From assembly GCF_024158745.1 (NCBI RefSeq), contig NZ_JAMZAW010000038.1, positions 1 to 62,222 on the forward strand: a DNA stretch of 62,222 nucleotides, given 5' to 3'. The position numbers were made by a program, and so were the translations under genes. The DNA comes from Paenibacillus tyrphae. GTDB lineage: Bacteria; Bacillota; Bacilli; Paenibacillales; NBRC-103111. Positions within the stretch are counted from its first letter, which is position 1, and the number at the start of each line of letters is the position of its first letter. The notes under the pieces are model-generated. The model searched no databases and was not told the origin of the DNA. It saw only the letters and a program-made list of their open reading frames with translations. Shown in pieces: positions 33,025 to 40,796 of this stretch.

Positions 33025-33516
33025 AGTCGAACTCCGTGGCCGGGACCGTGAAACCCGTACCTTTCAAGGATATCCTTCACCGGAGCCGGAAAGGTAGCAG
33101 TGCCCCGCTTTGCAAATAAAGGAACCACAATGCGCTAAGCCGAGCCTGCCAGTTATTCATTGGACTTAGCGGAACCAGGATTCTTTAACCGTGTCGAAAA
33201 AGGTTCATATCCCCTGATATAAGCCTGTTAACGCATGTCAGGTTCTCTATTTTTTCCGGTCGGGCTAATTTGGATACAATAGCACACTTAAGTTCCTCTA
33301 TTTATAAAACCACCGATCCTTCGCGACTTGAGTAAAGCTTCGATTTTTTTCTGGACCTCCGGTTTTACCTTCCATTCAAGGCAAATTTCTTCTCTCTACC
33401 ATTGGTAGTTCTAAACCTCGGACGACCTCCATATTTTTAAGTAAACAAGCTTTGTGCGTAAAAAATTTTTGATGATGCGTTAGCGAAGAACGGTGTGATG
33501 ACCGGAGAGTTTACGT
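33025..33516. other. Gene-free stretch between rqcP and yabP
   Basis: About 490 bases, richer in AT than the neighbours and with no frame longer than a few dozen codons. Two patches around 33118-33180 (GGAACC with CGCTAAG and CTTAGCGG with GGAACC) look like halves of a diverged inverted repeat. I see no promoter that is certain. Confidence 0.45.
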
Positions 33517-33583
33517 GCCGCCTTTGAAAACGGGTTATTTCCTCTGAAATTCAATATGAAGATAACCCGTTTTCAAGAGCGGC
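33517..33583. repeat. 22-base inverted repeat upstream of yabP
   Basis: Arms 33517-33538 and 33562-33583 match at 20 of 22 positions around a 23-base loop. The innermost 14 bases pair perfectly. No T run follows on either side. It ends 84 bases before the yabP start. Confidence 0.85.
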
Positions 33584-33666
33584 TGCAGGCCATCAGCACC
33601 GTTCGTAGTGACAACGAGAACAAATGGTTTTTACCGCCAAAGCGTCCAAGGAGGATGAACCAAGCC

Positions 33667-33951
33667 ATGGTAGAACAGCCGGGGAAGGTGAAACGGCAGG
33701 AGATCAAGATGCTCAACCGCAAGCTGCTCGAGGTATCCGGCGTGTTGAATGTGGAGAGCTTCGACAGCGAAGAATTTTTGCTTGAAACCGAGTGCGGCTA
33801 TTTGATGATCAAGGGGCAAAATTTACATATCAAAAACTTGAGCCTGGAGCAGGGTCTCGTTGCCATCGAAGGGTACGTGAACGAGCTGGCCTATGTTGAC
33901 GCAAACTCCCAAGGGAAAACCAAGGGATTCCTGAGTAAGCTGTTCAAGTGA
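33667..33951 (+). CDS. yabP: Sporulation protein YabP
   Basis: About 94 residues of the YabP/YqfC family, with RKLLEVSGVLNVESFDSEEF, LETECGYLMIKG and a C-terminal KGFLSKLFK. YabP and YabQ are made in the mother cell under sigma-E in B. subtilis; YabQ is needed for cortex, YabP is near it. AAGGAGG overlaps the ATG at 33655, so the ATG at 33667, 12 bases on, is preferred. The frame extends upstream through the inverted repeat, which is not expected to be coding. Confidence 0.87.
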   Translation: MVEQPGKVKRQEIKMLNRKLLEVSGVLNVESFDSEEFLLETECGYLMIKGQNLHIKNLSLEQGLVAIEGYVNELAYVDANSQGKTKGFLSKLFK

Positions 33952-34529
33952 CGCTGCATATCCAGTTCGTCACCTTGGGGATGATGTATGCGGGAGGTCT
34001 GGCGCTCGGGGGATTGTATGACGTGTACCGGGTGCTTTCCGGCCAGCTGAAAGTCCGGGCATGGCTCCGGGCGGTTCTGGACCTTCTCTATTGGCTTATT
34101 GGCACGCTCCTGGTGTTCGCACTGCTGTATGAGAGCAATTGGGGCGAAGTGCGCCCGTTTATATTTTTGGGTCTCGGCATCGGGATTACGTTTTACTTTT
34201 TGGTGTTTAGCCGGACCATGATCCGGGTAATTCATTTTATGATCCGTGTCGTGCTGGCTGCGATCCGGTTCGGCAAACGGACGATTGAGCTGTTGATTAT
34301 AAAGCCGGTCCTGGTGATGTACCGCATCGTTGTGATCATTTTGGGATTTTTGGCCGCAATGGCTATATTCCTGTACAAAATTGTGTTACAATTGCTTTAT
34401 CCTGTGTGGAAATTGCTGTTATGGCTTCTTAAGCCTTTCGGTCGGTGGATCCGTTTTCGCGTTTCCGTCCCCGCATGGGTTCTGAAAACCGGTCAAAGCA
34501 TCGCGGCATGGCTCCGCCGACTCTTTTGA
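33948..34529 (+). CDS. yabQ: Spore cortex biosynthesis protein YabQ
   Basis: 193 residues. Several hydrophobic segments (about 1-22, 38-62, 65-85 and 110-150) with GGLALGGLYDVYRVL at the front, typical of YabQ. It is a membrane protein required for cortex formation. The GTG start overlaps the yabP stop (GTGA), so the two are translated together. A basic C-terminal tail follows the last span. Confidence 0.9.
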   Translation: MTLHIQFVTLGMMYAGGLALGGLYDVYRVLSGQLKVRAWLRAVLDLLYWLIGTLLVFALLYESNWGEVRPFIFLGLGIGITFYFLVFSRTMIRVIHFMIRVVLAAIRFGKRTIELLIIKPVLVMYRIVVIILGFLAAMAIFLYKIVLQLLYPVWKLLLWLLKPFGRWIRFRVSVPAWVLKTGQSIAAWLRRLF

Positions 34530-34554
34530 TCGTACGTAGGAGGATTTCAGGTAC

Positions 34555-34884
34555 ATGCAGGCAGTCTCGAAAACCAATCCCATGCAACCGCATAACAAAG
34601 GCTCCTTTCGCCGACGCCGTTTGGTCATGCTGATGCTGGCTTGTTTTTTGAGTTGGGCTGGCGTCACACTTTGGAATCAGGTCGATAAAATCAGCGAGCG
34701 CAGCCAAAAGCTAAGCGCGGTGCAGCAGAAAGCGACGGAAGCGCAGCAGCAGAATGAAACCTTGCAGCGTGAGATCGCGCGTCTGAACGACCCCGAGTAC
34801 GTAGAGCAAAAAATTCGCAAAGAGCTGCACTATGTCAAGCAAGGGGAGACATTATTTTATACCCCGAAACCGGCCCAGAAGTAA
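34555..34884 (+). CDS. divIC: Cell-division protein DivIC (FtsB family)
   Basis: 109 residues. A basic N-terminus, one membrane span (about 22-42), then an extracellular coiled coil (about 48-85, Gln/Glu/Leu heptads) and the conserved ending DPEYVEQKIRKELHYVKQGE. DivIC joins FtsL and DivIB in the divisome. AGGAGG lies before the ATG. yabP-yabQ-divIC is the conserved order. Confidence 0.93.
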   Translation: MQAVSKTNPMQPHNKGSFRRRRLVMLMLACFLSWAGVTLWNQVDKISERSQKLSAVQQKATEAQQQNETLQREIARLNDPEYVEQKIRKELHYVKQGETLFYTPKPAQK

Positions 34885-34912
34885 CTCGGCAAAAGATGGG
34901 CACAGCCTTGTG

Positions 34913-34941
34913 TTGACCGTATTTTCTCCGTAAGTTATAAT
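34913..34941 (+). promoter_or_regulatory. Promoter of the S1-domain gene
   Basis: TTGACC (34913-34918) and TATAAT (34936-34941) are 17 bases apart, 59 bases before the ATG. Confidence 0.7.
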
Positions 34942-35000
34942 CGGCATAGCTTCAATTTCTCTTTGTTTCTTAACTATTTAAGGGAGGATTAGTTTACTTT

Positions 35001-35468
35001 ATGGCAATTGAAGTGGGCAGCAAGCTGCAAGGAAAAGTGACAGGCATTACTCACTTTGGGGCGTTCGTTGAGCTATCTGAGGGGGTTACTGGCCTTGTGC
35101 ACATCTCGGAGATTGCGGACAACTATGTCAAGGATGTCAATGATCATCTGAAGCTTAACGATATCGTAACCGTAAAAGTGATTAATGTCGACAAAGACGG
35201 CAAAATCGGATTATCGATCAAGCAAGCGGTCGATCGCCCGGTGGATGCCGCTCCGACAAGGCCCGCTCGTTTTGAAAGACAAGGCGACCGCGGCGGCTTC
35301 GGCCGAGGGGACCGTGGAGGCCGTGGTGGTGGTAGACCTCCCGCCAACAAGCACGTTACCTTCGAAGATAAAATGGCGCGTTTTCTGAAAGACAGCGAGG
35401 ATCGCATCTCTTCCTTGAAGAAAAATACCGAGGGCAAAAGAGGCGGACGCGGCGCGCGTCGTGACTAA
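35001..35468 (+). CDS. yabR: S1-domain RNA-binding protein (YabR)
   Basis: 155 residues. An S1 domain fills about residues 5-75 (GSKLQGKVTGITHFGAFVEL, GLVHISEIA, DGKIGLSIKQA). The remainder is a Gly/Arg-rich tail with an RGG-like segment near residues 95-112 and a basic end. It likely binds RNA or ribosomes; the precise role is unknown. GGGAGG precedes the ATG and a clear sigma-A promoter lies upstream. Confidence 0.9.
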   Translation: MAIEVGSKLQGKVTGITHFGAFVELSEGVTGLVHISEIADNYVKDVNDHLKLNDIVTVKVINVDKDGKIGLSIKQAVDRPVDAAPTRPARFERQGDRGGFGRGDRGGRGGGRPPANKHVTFEDKMARFLKDSEDRISSLKKNTEGKRGGRGARRD

Positions 35469-35480
35469 TAAATAGACGGA

Positions 35481-35512
35481 ACCGGATGGGCCTGGGCTCA
35501 TTCGGTTTTTTT
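35481..35512 (+). terminator. Terminator after yabR
   Basis: A 13-base stem with two G-T pairs is followed by seven T residues. Confidence 0.8.
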
Positions 35513-35517
35513 GCCGC

Positions 35518-35547
35518 TTGACAAGCCCTTCTCAGCTGTTATATACT
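35518..35547 (+). promoter_or_regulatory. Promoter of tRNA-Met
   Basis: TTGACA (35518-35523) and TATACT (35542-35547) are 18 bases apart, 12 bases before the tRNA 5' end. Confidence 0.7.
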
Positions 35548-35559
35548 CATGCTTGTTGC

Positions 35560-35633
35560 GGCGGCATAGCTCAGCTGGCTAGAGCGTACGGTTCATACCC
35601 GTAAGGTCGGGGGTTCGATCCCCTCTGCCGCTA
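35560..35633 (+). tRNA. tRNA-Met (anticodon CAT), elongator type
   Basis: A complete cloverleaf of 74 bases. The acceptor arm pairs 35560-35566 with 35626-35632 (first pair G-T), the D arm begins AGCTCAGCTGG, the anticodon CAT is at 35594-35596, and the T arm contains GGTTCGATC. It closely resembles the B. subtilis elongator tRNA-Met next to spoIIE. CCA is not encoded. Weak-match features of the initiator (three G-C pairs in the anticodon stem) and of tRNA-Ile2 are absent. Confidence 0.95.
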
Positions 35634-35654
35634 TAATTAAGAGGCAAAGCGAAT

Positions 35655-35703
35655 AAACCTGAGGTCGGGCGGTGAGAAACGTCAGACGGTCAGGTTTTTT
35701 TGT
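35655..35703 (+). terminator. Terminator after tRNA-Met
   Basis: An 8-base outer stem (35655-35662 with 35690-35697) with a partly paired interior is followed by a T run. Confidence 0.7.
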
Positions 35704-35948
35704 TTGCCGTTTTTCCGCTTGTTTGGCGGGAAAGCCATATCTTTGTCACAAGTCAGGGCGGGCCGGATTTTTTTTGTCGTATCTTTCGGGTGGCCCCGGC
35801 GAATCGACAGGTTGTAACGTAAAGGACAAAGGTCCGCTGCGAACAAGGCCCGAACATAAAGTGAAGAGCATGAAGCGGATTTTTGTGATAGCGCTTCCAA
35901 TTTCCGTTAACCTGCTGGTTCAGGGCGATTCGAGGCAGCAATTCATTT

Positions 35949-36014
35949 TGTCGGAAAAAACTTTGGACCAGCCCCCGCATTCTGACAAACTTTCCGATGG
36001 ACAGCTTATATACT
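35949..36014 (+). promoter_or_regulatory. Spo0A-controlled spoIIE promoter
   Basis: CTGACA (35982-35987) and TATACT (36009-36014) are 21 bases apart. This unusually long spacer is known from Spo0A-activated sigma-A promoters such as spoIIE and spoIIG. Boxes close to TGTCGAA are at 35949-35955 (one mismatch) and, on the minus strand, overlapping the -35 site at 35981-35987. The rest of 35704-35948 shows no gene I can support. Confidence 0.7.
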
Positions 36015-36051
36015 AAGACCACTAATAGTCTATGGGTGGTGTGATGAAAAT

Positions 36052-38547
36052 ATGCAAAAACGTCAAAGTATGAATGCAATGGGAACGGCAGCGTCGGGAT
36101 GGGTGCTTCGGATCAAGCAAGGCATAGTTGCGTTGGTCGTGAAAAACCGGTTGGTGCAGTGGTTCGTCGCCAAGAAATGGTCGATATTGCTGCTGCTGAT
36201 GGCGTTTTTGCTGGGCCGGGCGATGATTCTCGATCAGCTCGCGCCGTTCGCGGTCGCCTTTTTCGCGGTCATGTATTTTTTGCGGCGGGAGTTGCTGTAT
36301 TGGTCCGGCGTATTTCTGGCCGCGGGCGGGCTGTTCTCCATCGATCCGAAGCATACGGGATACCTGGTCGCGCAGATGTTGGTCTTCTTATTAATCCAAA
36401 AAGGCGTAGAGCGGTTCGAGCGGTCTGACATCTCGTATGCCCCGGGAATCGTGTTCGCCGCCACGTTCTTTGTTCAACTGTTCTCCCATTTGGCCTCTGC
36501 GGAACTGAGCTGGTATACGCTGATGATGACGGGCATCGAATCGACGCTTAGTCTCATTCTAACGCATATATTCCTGCAAGCGATTCCCGTGTTTACCTTA
36601 ACCCGCAAAAATTACAATTTAAAAAACGAAGAAGTCATCTGTCTGATCATTCTGCTTGCTTCGGTGATGACGGGGACCGTGGGCTGGCTCATCGGGCCGG
36701 TTACGCTGGAGCATGTGATGTCGCGGTACTTGATCCTGTTGTTTGCGCTCGTTGGCGGGGCGCCGCTCGGGGCTTCCGTGGGGGTCATCTCCGGGCTCAT
36801 TCTAAGCCTCGCGAATGCAAGCGCCATTTATCAGATGAGCTTGCTGGCGTTTGCGGGGATGCTTGCCGGGCTGCTGCGTGAAGGCAACAAAATGGCGGTA
36901 GCGCTCGGCATGCTGATCGGTTCTTCCATTCTTTCCTTTTATTTGGGGAATTCGTCGGAGGTGATATATTCCACGTGGGAATCGGTGGCGGCGGTCTCGC
37001 TGTTCCTGATGACGCCGAAGGGAGTCATTCAGATGCTGGCGAAATACGTGCCGGGAACGCAGGAAAATCTGAAGTCGCAGCAAGATTACGCCAAGCGGGT
37101 ACGTGATGTGACCGCGAGCCGCGTCGAGCAATTTTCCGAGGTGTTCAAGCAGCTCTCTCGCAGCTTCAAGCAGGTGACCGTCGATGCGCAGCCGGCGCGC
37201 AAGGAGGAGGAAGTCGGCCATTTCATGAATTCGGTGGCGGAGAAGTCGTGCACGAACTGCTGGAAGAAGAAGCAGTGCTGGGACGGCAAGTTTTATCAGA
37301 CTTATAAGTTTATGACCGATATGATGACGGAGGTGGAGCTTCGGGAAAATATGTCGCGCAAGGATATCCGGCCGCAGTGGAAGAAGCAGTGCATTAAGCC
37401 GGATCAAGTATTGGAGGTGATGAAGCAGCAGTATCAATTGTACAAGCACGATCAGCATTGGAAGAAACAGATCGTCGACAGCCGCCAGATCGTAGCGGAT
37501 CAATTGTCCGGAGTATCCCAGGTGATGGAGGACCTGGCAAAAGAGATCAAACGGGAAGGACAAGAGCTTTTCATGCAGGAAGAGCAGATCCGCAGCGCGC
37601 TGGAGGAGCTGGGGCTCTCCATACATAGCATCGACGTCATCAGCTTGGACGAAGGCAATGTCGAGATCGAAATCGTGCATCAATATACGAGAGGCTTTGA
37701 CGAATGCCGGAAAATCATCGCGCCGCTGCTCTCCGAGATTGTCGGGGAGAACATTGCCGTCAAGAACGAGCAGGCGATGGAGCGGAAGGAAGGCTACAGC
37801 ACGGTGCTGTTCGGTTCGGCGAAGGAATACGAGGTGGAAACCGGGGTGGCCGGGGCGGCCAAAGGAGGGGATTTGCTGTCGGGCGACAGCTTCAGCACCG
37901 TGGAGCTTGGCAACGGCAAGTTTGCGGTCGCGCTGAGCGACGGCATGGGCAATGGCGAGCGGGCCCGGGCGGAGAGCAGCACGGCGCTGTCGATTTTGCA
38001 GCAGCTGCTGCAATCCGGCATGGACGAGAAGCTGGCGATCAAATCCGTCAATTCGGTGCTGATGCTGCGCTCGTCGGACGAGATGTTTGCGACGGTCGAT
38101 GTGGCGCTTGTCGACTTGTATAACGCGCAGACCACTTTTTTGAAGATCGGCTCGACGCCGAGTTTTATCAAGAGAGGGGATGAGGTAGTCCCGGTTACGG
38201 CCAACAATTTGCCCGTAGGGATCGTGCATGATATCGACGTCGATCTGGTCAGTGTGCCTTTGCGGCATGACGATATTTTGATCATGATGACGGACGGCAT
38301 TTACGACGCGCCGGGCCATGCGGTGAATAAGGAGCTGTGGATGAAACGGATGATCAGCGAGATCGAGGCGGACAGCCCGCAGGATTTTGCCGACATTTTA
38401 TTGGAGAGGGTGGTGCGTTATCACCATGGGGACATTTATGACGACATGACGGTGGTCGTCGCGCGGATCTCGAAGTTCCAGCCGGAGTGGGCAACGTTCC
38501 GTTGGCCCGGCATGCAGCGCGTCGACCGTCCGAAGACGGTGAGCTGA
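36052..38547 (+). CDS. spoIIE: Stage II sporulation protein E
   Basis: 831 residues. About ten membrane spans occupy residues 40-330, followed by a regulatory/FtsZ-interacting middle region and a C-terminal PP2C phosphatase domain (about 600-815) with LSDGMGNGERARAES, MMTDGIYDAP and DDMTVVVARI, whose aspartates bind metal. SpoIIE dephosphorylates SpoIIAA to release sigma-F in the forespore and helps place the polar septum. The ATG follows GGTGGTGTGA. Its promoter carries Spo0A boxes. Confidence 0.95.
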   Translation: MQKRQSMNAMGTAASGWVLRIKQGIVALVVKNRLVQWFVAKKWSILLLLMAFLLGRAMILDQLAPFAVAFFAVMYFLRRELLYWSGVFLAAGGLFSIDPKHTGYLVAQMLVFLLIQKGVERFERSDISYAPGIVFAATFFVQLFSHLASAELSWYTLMMTGIESTLSLILTHIFLQAIPVFTLTRKNYNLKNEEVICLIILLASVMTGTVGWLIGPVTLEHVMSRYLILLFALVGGAPLGASVGVISGLILSLANASAIYQMSLLAFAGMLAGLLREGNKMAVALGMLIGSSILSFYLGNSSEVIYSTWESVAAVSLFLMTPKGVIQMLAKYVPGTQENLKSQQDYAKRVRDVTASRVEQFSEVFKQLSRSFKQVTVDAQPARKEEEVGHFMNSVAEKSCTNCWKKKQCWDGKFYQTYKFMTDMMTEVELRENMSRKDIRPQWKKQCIKPDQVLEVMKQQYQLYKHDQHWKKQIVDSRQIVADQLSGVSQVMEDLAKEIKREGQELFMQEEQIRSALEELGLSIHSIDVISLDEGNVEIEIVHQYTRGFDECRKIIAPLLSEIVGENIAVKNEQAMERKEGYSTVLFGSAKEYEVETGVAGAAKGGDLLSGDSFSTVELGNGKFAVALSDGMGNGERARAESSTALSILQQLLQSGMDEKLAIKSVNSVLMLRSSDEMFATVDVALVDLYNAQTTFLKIGSTPSFIKRGDEVVPVTANNLPVGIVHDIDVDLVSVPLRHDDILIMMTDGIYDAPGHAVNKELWMKRMISEIEADSPQDFADILLERVVRYHHGDIYDDMTVVVARISKFQPEWATFRWPGMQRVDRPKTVS

Positions 38548-38561
38548 AATAAAGGCTACCA

Positions 38562-38600
38562 AACTAAAAAACGTCCTGTGTTTCAGGACGTTTTTTAGTT
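38562..38600. terminator. Bidirectional terminator between spoIIE and the VanZ-like gene
   Basis: A 17-base perfect stem (38562-38578 with 38584-38600) with a 5-base loop; T-rich and A-rich arms let it act for both converging genes. Confidence 0.88.
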
Positions 38601-38628
38601 AGTTAAACCTAATATTGTTCTACACAAA

Positions 38629-39240
38629 TCAGGATTTAAAAACTTTTTGATATAATGAGTTTTTTATGTCAAAGCGTTTTAACAGCGTTAAAAAGGCATA
38701 GCCAAGTGTAACGCCTATAGTATTTAAAATAATATCATCTACATCCAAGCTTCGATAAAAGAACCCAATTCCAACGCCAATAATCAATTGGGATAATTCA
38801 ATACATAATCCGAAAAGAATACCGTAGATTACTATTCTGATTGGAGATTTAATGTGTTGAAATAGTAGTGGCGCATAAAATCCAAAAGGAGCACACATGA
38901 GAATGTTTCCAGCGATTTGTTTAACAGCTACGAAAGGAGATACAGAGTTTTGCATAATATCAATAATACTTTTAAAAGGTATAAAATTCATATTAGGTTC
39001 TATATTGCCCCGTTTGAGGCTTAACAATAGGTTGGATTGCACAGGAATTGGAAAGAGTGTTATTGAAATAACAACTAAAATGTGTAGATAAAAGATCAAC
39101 AATGTAAGATTTTTTATTACATTTTTTTTGGTTGAAATGTTATGTAAGGCTGTGAGAATTACTGCAATTACAAGCGATACTCCAAGCGGTATTCCAGTTA
39201 AAATAATTATTACCTCCTTAAAATTGTGGATCAGTAACAA
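38629..39240 (-). CDS. VanZ-like membrane protein, AT-rich
   Basis: Up to 203 residues with about five hydrophobic segments. ILMCAPFGFYAPLLF, LFGLCIELSQL and DVDDIILNTIGVTLGYAF are VanZ-domain signatures. The domain occurs in many Gram-positive membrane proteins; only some relate to glycopeptide resistance and no vancomycin function is implied. The frame opens with TTG at 39240 without a usable site, while a perfect AAGGAGG (39213-39219) lies inside it, followed by ATT or ATA codons but no ATG, GTG or TTG. Base composition is far more AT-rich than the flanks, suggesting transfer. Confidence 0.8.
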   Translation of the reverse strand: MLLIHNFKEVIIILTGIPLGVSLVIAVILTALHNISTKKNVIKNLTLLIFYLHILVVISITLFPIPVQSNLLLSLKRGNIEPNMNFIPFKSIIDIMQNSVSPFVAVKQIAGNILMCAPFGFYAPLLFQHIKSPIRIVIYGILFGLCIELSQLIIGVGIGFFYRSLDVDDIILNTIGVTLGYAFLTLLKRFDIKNSLYQKVFKS

Positions 39241-39344
39241 ATCCTAGGAGTATTGTCCGAAAGCGGTCGTATCCGGAATATTATATCCCATATTGGTAAC
39301 AAATGGAATGTACTTATGCAGGGTTTTTATAAACCGACAGGAGT

Positions 39345-39391
39345 TTGCTGGAAGGGTGTGGAATCCAGTACAATAAGGTAAGTTGGATTCC
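39345..39391 (+). promoter_or_regulatory. Promoter of the RadC-like gene with flanking inverted repeat
   Basis: TTGCTG (39345-39350) and TACAAT (39369-39374) are 18 bases apart. A perfect 8-base inverted repeat, GGAATCCA (39360-39367) and TGGATTCC (39384-39391), brackets the -10 site. Confidence 0.45.
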
Positions 39392-39406
39392 GAAAGGAGC
39401 CTGAAG

Positions 39407-39883
39407 ATGGAAAGAATAAACTTCTATTCGGTTAAGCAAGTCAAAGAAAAAAGTGGGTTATATCATTTGAATAGTAAAAAAGTAAGCTCTCCAGAGGATG
39501 CAAACCAGATTATTCAAACCGTTCTCGATTTGAATAACGAATCGGTTGAGAAATTTGGCATTCTGACGCTGGATTCGCGAAATGTTGTGGCGGGTATTCA
39601 TGTCCTCGCCATCGGCACATTGAATGCTGTGCTGATTCATCCAAGGGAAGTTTTCAAAGCGGCCATTTTAAACAATGCAGCCAGTATCGTGCTGTTCCAT
39701 AACCATCCATCCGGCGACCCGACGCCAAGCGAAGAGGATATCGAAATCACGCAAACGATTGTCGAAGCCGGCCGTCTGATGATGATCGAAGTGCTCGACC
39801 ATATCATAACAGGCGATGGGAAGTATTGCAGCATGGCTGAGCAAGGATTGCTGAACAAGGGCCAGTCTGAACCCGAAAAATGA
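39407..39883 (+). CDS. Short RadC-like JAB-domain protein
   Basis: 158 residues. The MPN/JAB metalloprotease-like domain has the complete metal motif LFHNHPSGDPTPSEED (His-x-His...Asp) near residue 105 and the ENLTLDSRN-type strand (ILTLDSRNVVAGIH). It lacks the helix-hairpin-helix domain of full-length RadC. Short forms of this kind are frequent on plasmids, phages and islands; the function is unproven. ATG 39407 follows AAAGGAG by seven bases. Together with the VanZ-like gene it interrupts the conserved spoIIE-yabS order. Confidence 0.87.
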   Translation: MERINFYSVKQVKEKSGLYHLNSKKVSSPEDANQIIQTVLDLNNESVEKFGILTLDSRNVVAGIHVLAIGTLNAVLIHPREVFKAAILNNAASIVLFHNHPSGDPTPSEEDIEITQTIVEAGRLMMIEVLDHIITGDGKYCSMAEQGLLNKGQSEPEK

Positions 39884-39922
39884 ATCCGATCCGCTTACTC
39901 CTTAAGCGGGGTCGGATTTTTT
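39883..39922 (+). terminator. Terminator after the RadC-like gene
   Basis: A long stem (AATCCGATCCGCTTA-type arm from 39883 with its complement ending near 39917) is followed by six T residues. Confidence 0.85.
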
Positions 39923-40016
39923 GTTTCTTCATTGTTCAAAATGTCACACTGGAGGGCAAGTTTAGAATTCTCCCAACTGGAAAAACTGGGTAATAGATAG
40001 ATGGGAGGATGAACAG

Positions 40017-40796
40017 ATGAAGCAGATCATACTTATGACCGACGGCTGCTCCAATGTCGGAATCAGCCCGGTTGTCGCGGCGGCGGAAGCGAAAGCGAAA
40101 GGAATTATCGTTCACGTCATCGGGGTGCTGGATGCCGGCGAGATCGGCGAACTGGGCGCTTCCGAGATCGACGAGATTTCGGCAGCGGGCGGTGGCATGA
40201 GCCGGACCGTGCAGCCGTCGCAGCTCTCGCAAACGATGCAGATGATGACGCGCAAAACAGTTGTTCAGACGATCCAGCAGGTGGTCGGACAAGAGCTGCG
40301 GAGCATTTTGGGGCAGACGACGAAACTGGAGGCTTTGCCGCCGGAGCAGCGGTCCGAAGTGGTGCGGGTCATTGACGATTTGACGGAGACTGCGGATTTG
40401 AAGGTCGCTTTGCTGATCGACGCCAGCGCCAGTATGAAGCCGAAACTGCCGGCCGTCAAGGAAGCGATCTGCGATCTTCAGCTCAGTCTGCAGTCGCGGA
40501 TGGGCGAGAGCCTGCTGTCCGTCTTTCATTTTCCGGGCAACGTATCGGGCGATCAGGAGGTCGAGATGGACATCGGCTGGACCCGCGACCTTGCAAATTT
40601 GAACCGGTTGTTTTATAAATTAAACATGAAGGGTACGACGCCGACAGGACCGGCGCTGCTCAAAGTCGTTGAATTCATGAACGGCTCGGCCGATGATACA
40701 TATAGAAGCAAGCATAATGCAGCGGGGGATCGGCGGACGGCCGACAGCCGTATGAGATCAAGCGAGGATGGGATATTCGGTGACTACGTCGTTTAG
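40017..40796 (+). CDS. yabS: VWA-domain protein YabS
   Basis: 259 residues, close in pattern to B. subtilis YabS. The N-terminal part starts inside a VWA fold (IILMTDGCSNVGISP, then HVIGVLDAGEIGE), and a second unit begins with the metal-site motif LIDASASM near residue 138 and continues to the GTTPTGPAL threonine near residue 207. So two VWA halves stand in reversed order. The function is unknown. GGGAGG precedes the ATG. The 3' end overlaps the kinase gene. Confidence 0.88.
   Translation: MKQIILMTDGCSNVGISPVVAAAEAKAKGIIVHVIGVLDAGEIGELGASEIDEISAAGGGMSRTVQPSQLSQTMQMMTRKTVVQTIQQVVGQELRSILGQTTKLEALPPEQRSEVVRVIDDLTETADLKVALLIDASASMKPKLPAVKEAICDLQLSLQSRMGESLLSVFHFPGNVSGDQEVEMDIGWTRDLANLNRLFYKLNMKGTTPTGPALLKVVEFMNGSADDTYRSKHNAAGDRRTADSRMRSSEDGIFGDYVV

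Noticed and set aside
35634..35660. A second tRNA (tRNA-Glu) after tRNA-Met as in B. subtilis
   Set aside because: The sequence after the tRNA-Met is a terminator; no further cloverleaf is present.
35672..36016. 114-codon open frame before spoIIE
   Set aside because: It begins inside the tRNA terminator and covers the Spo0A-controlled promoter. No family is recognisable and no good ribosome binding site is present.
36802..38319. 505-codon minus-strand frame across spoIIE
   Set aside because: Antisense shadow of a well-recognised gene, with no protein family features.
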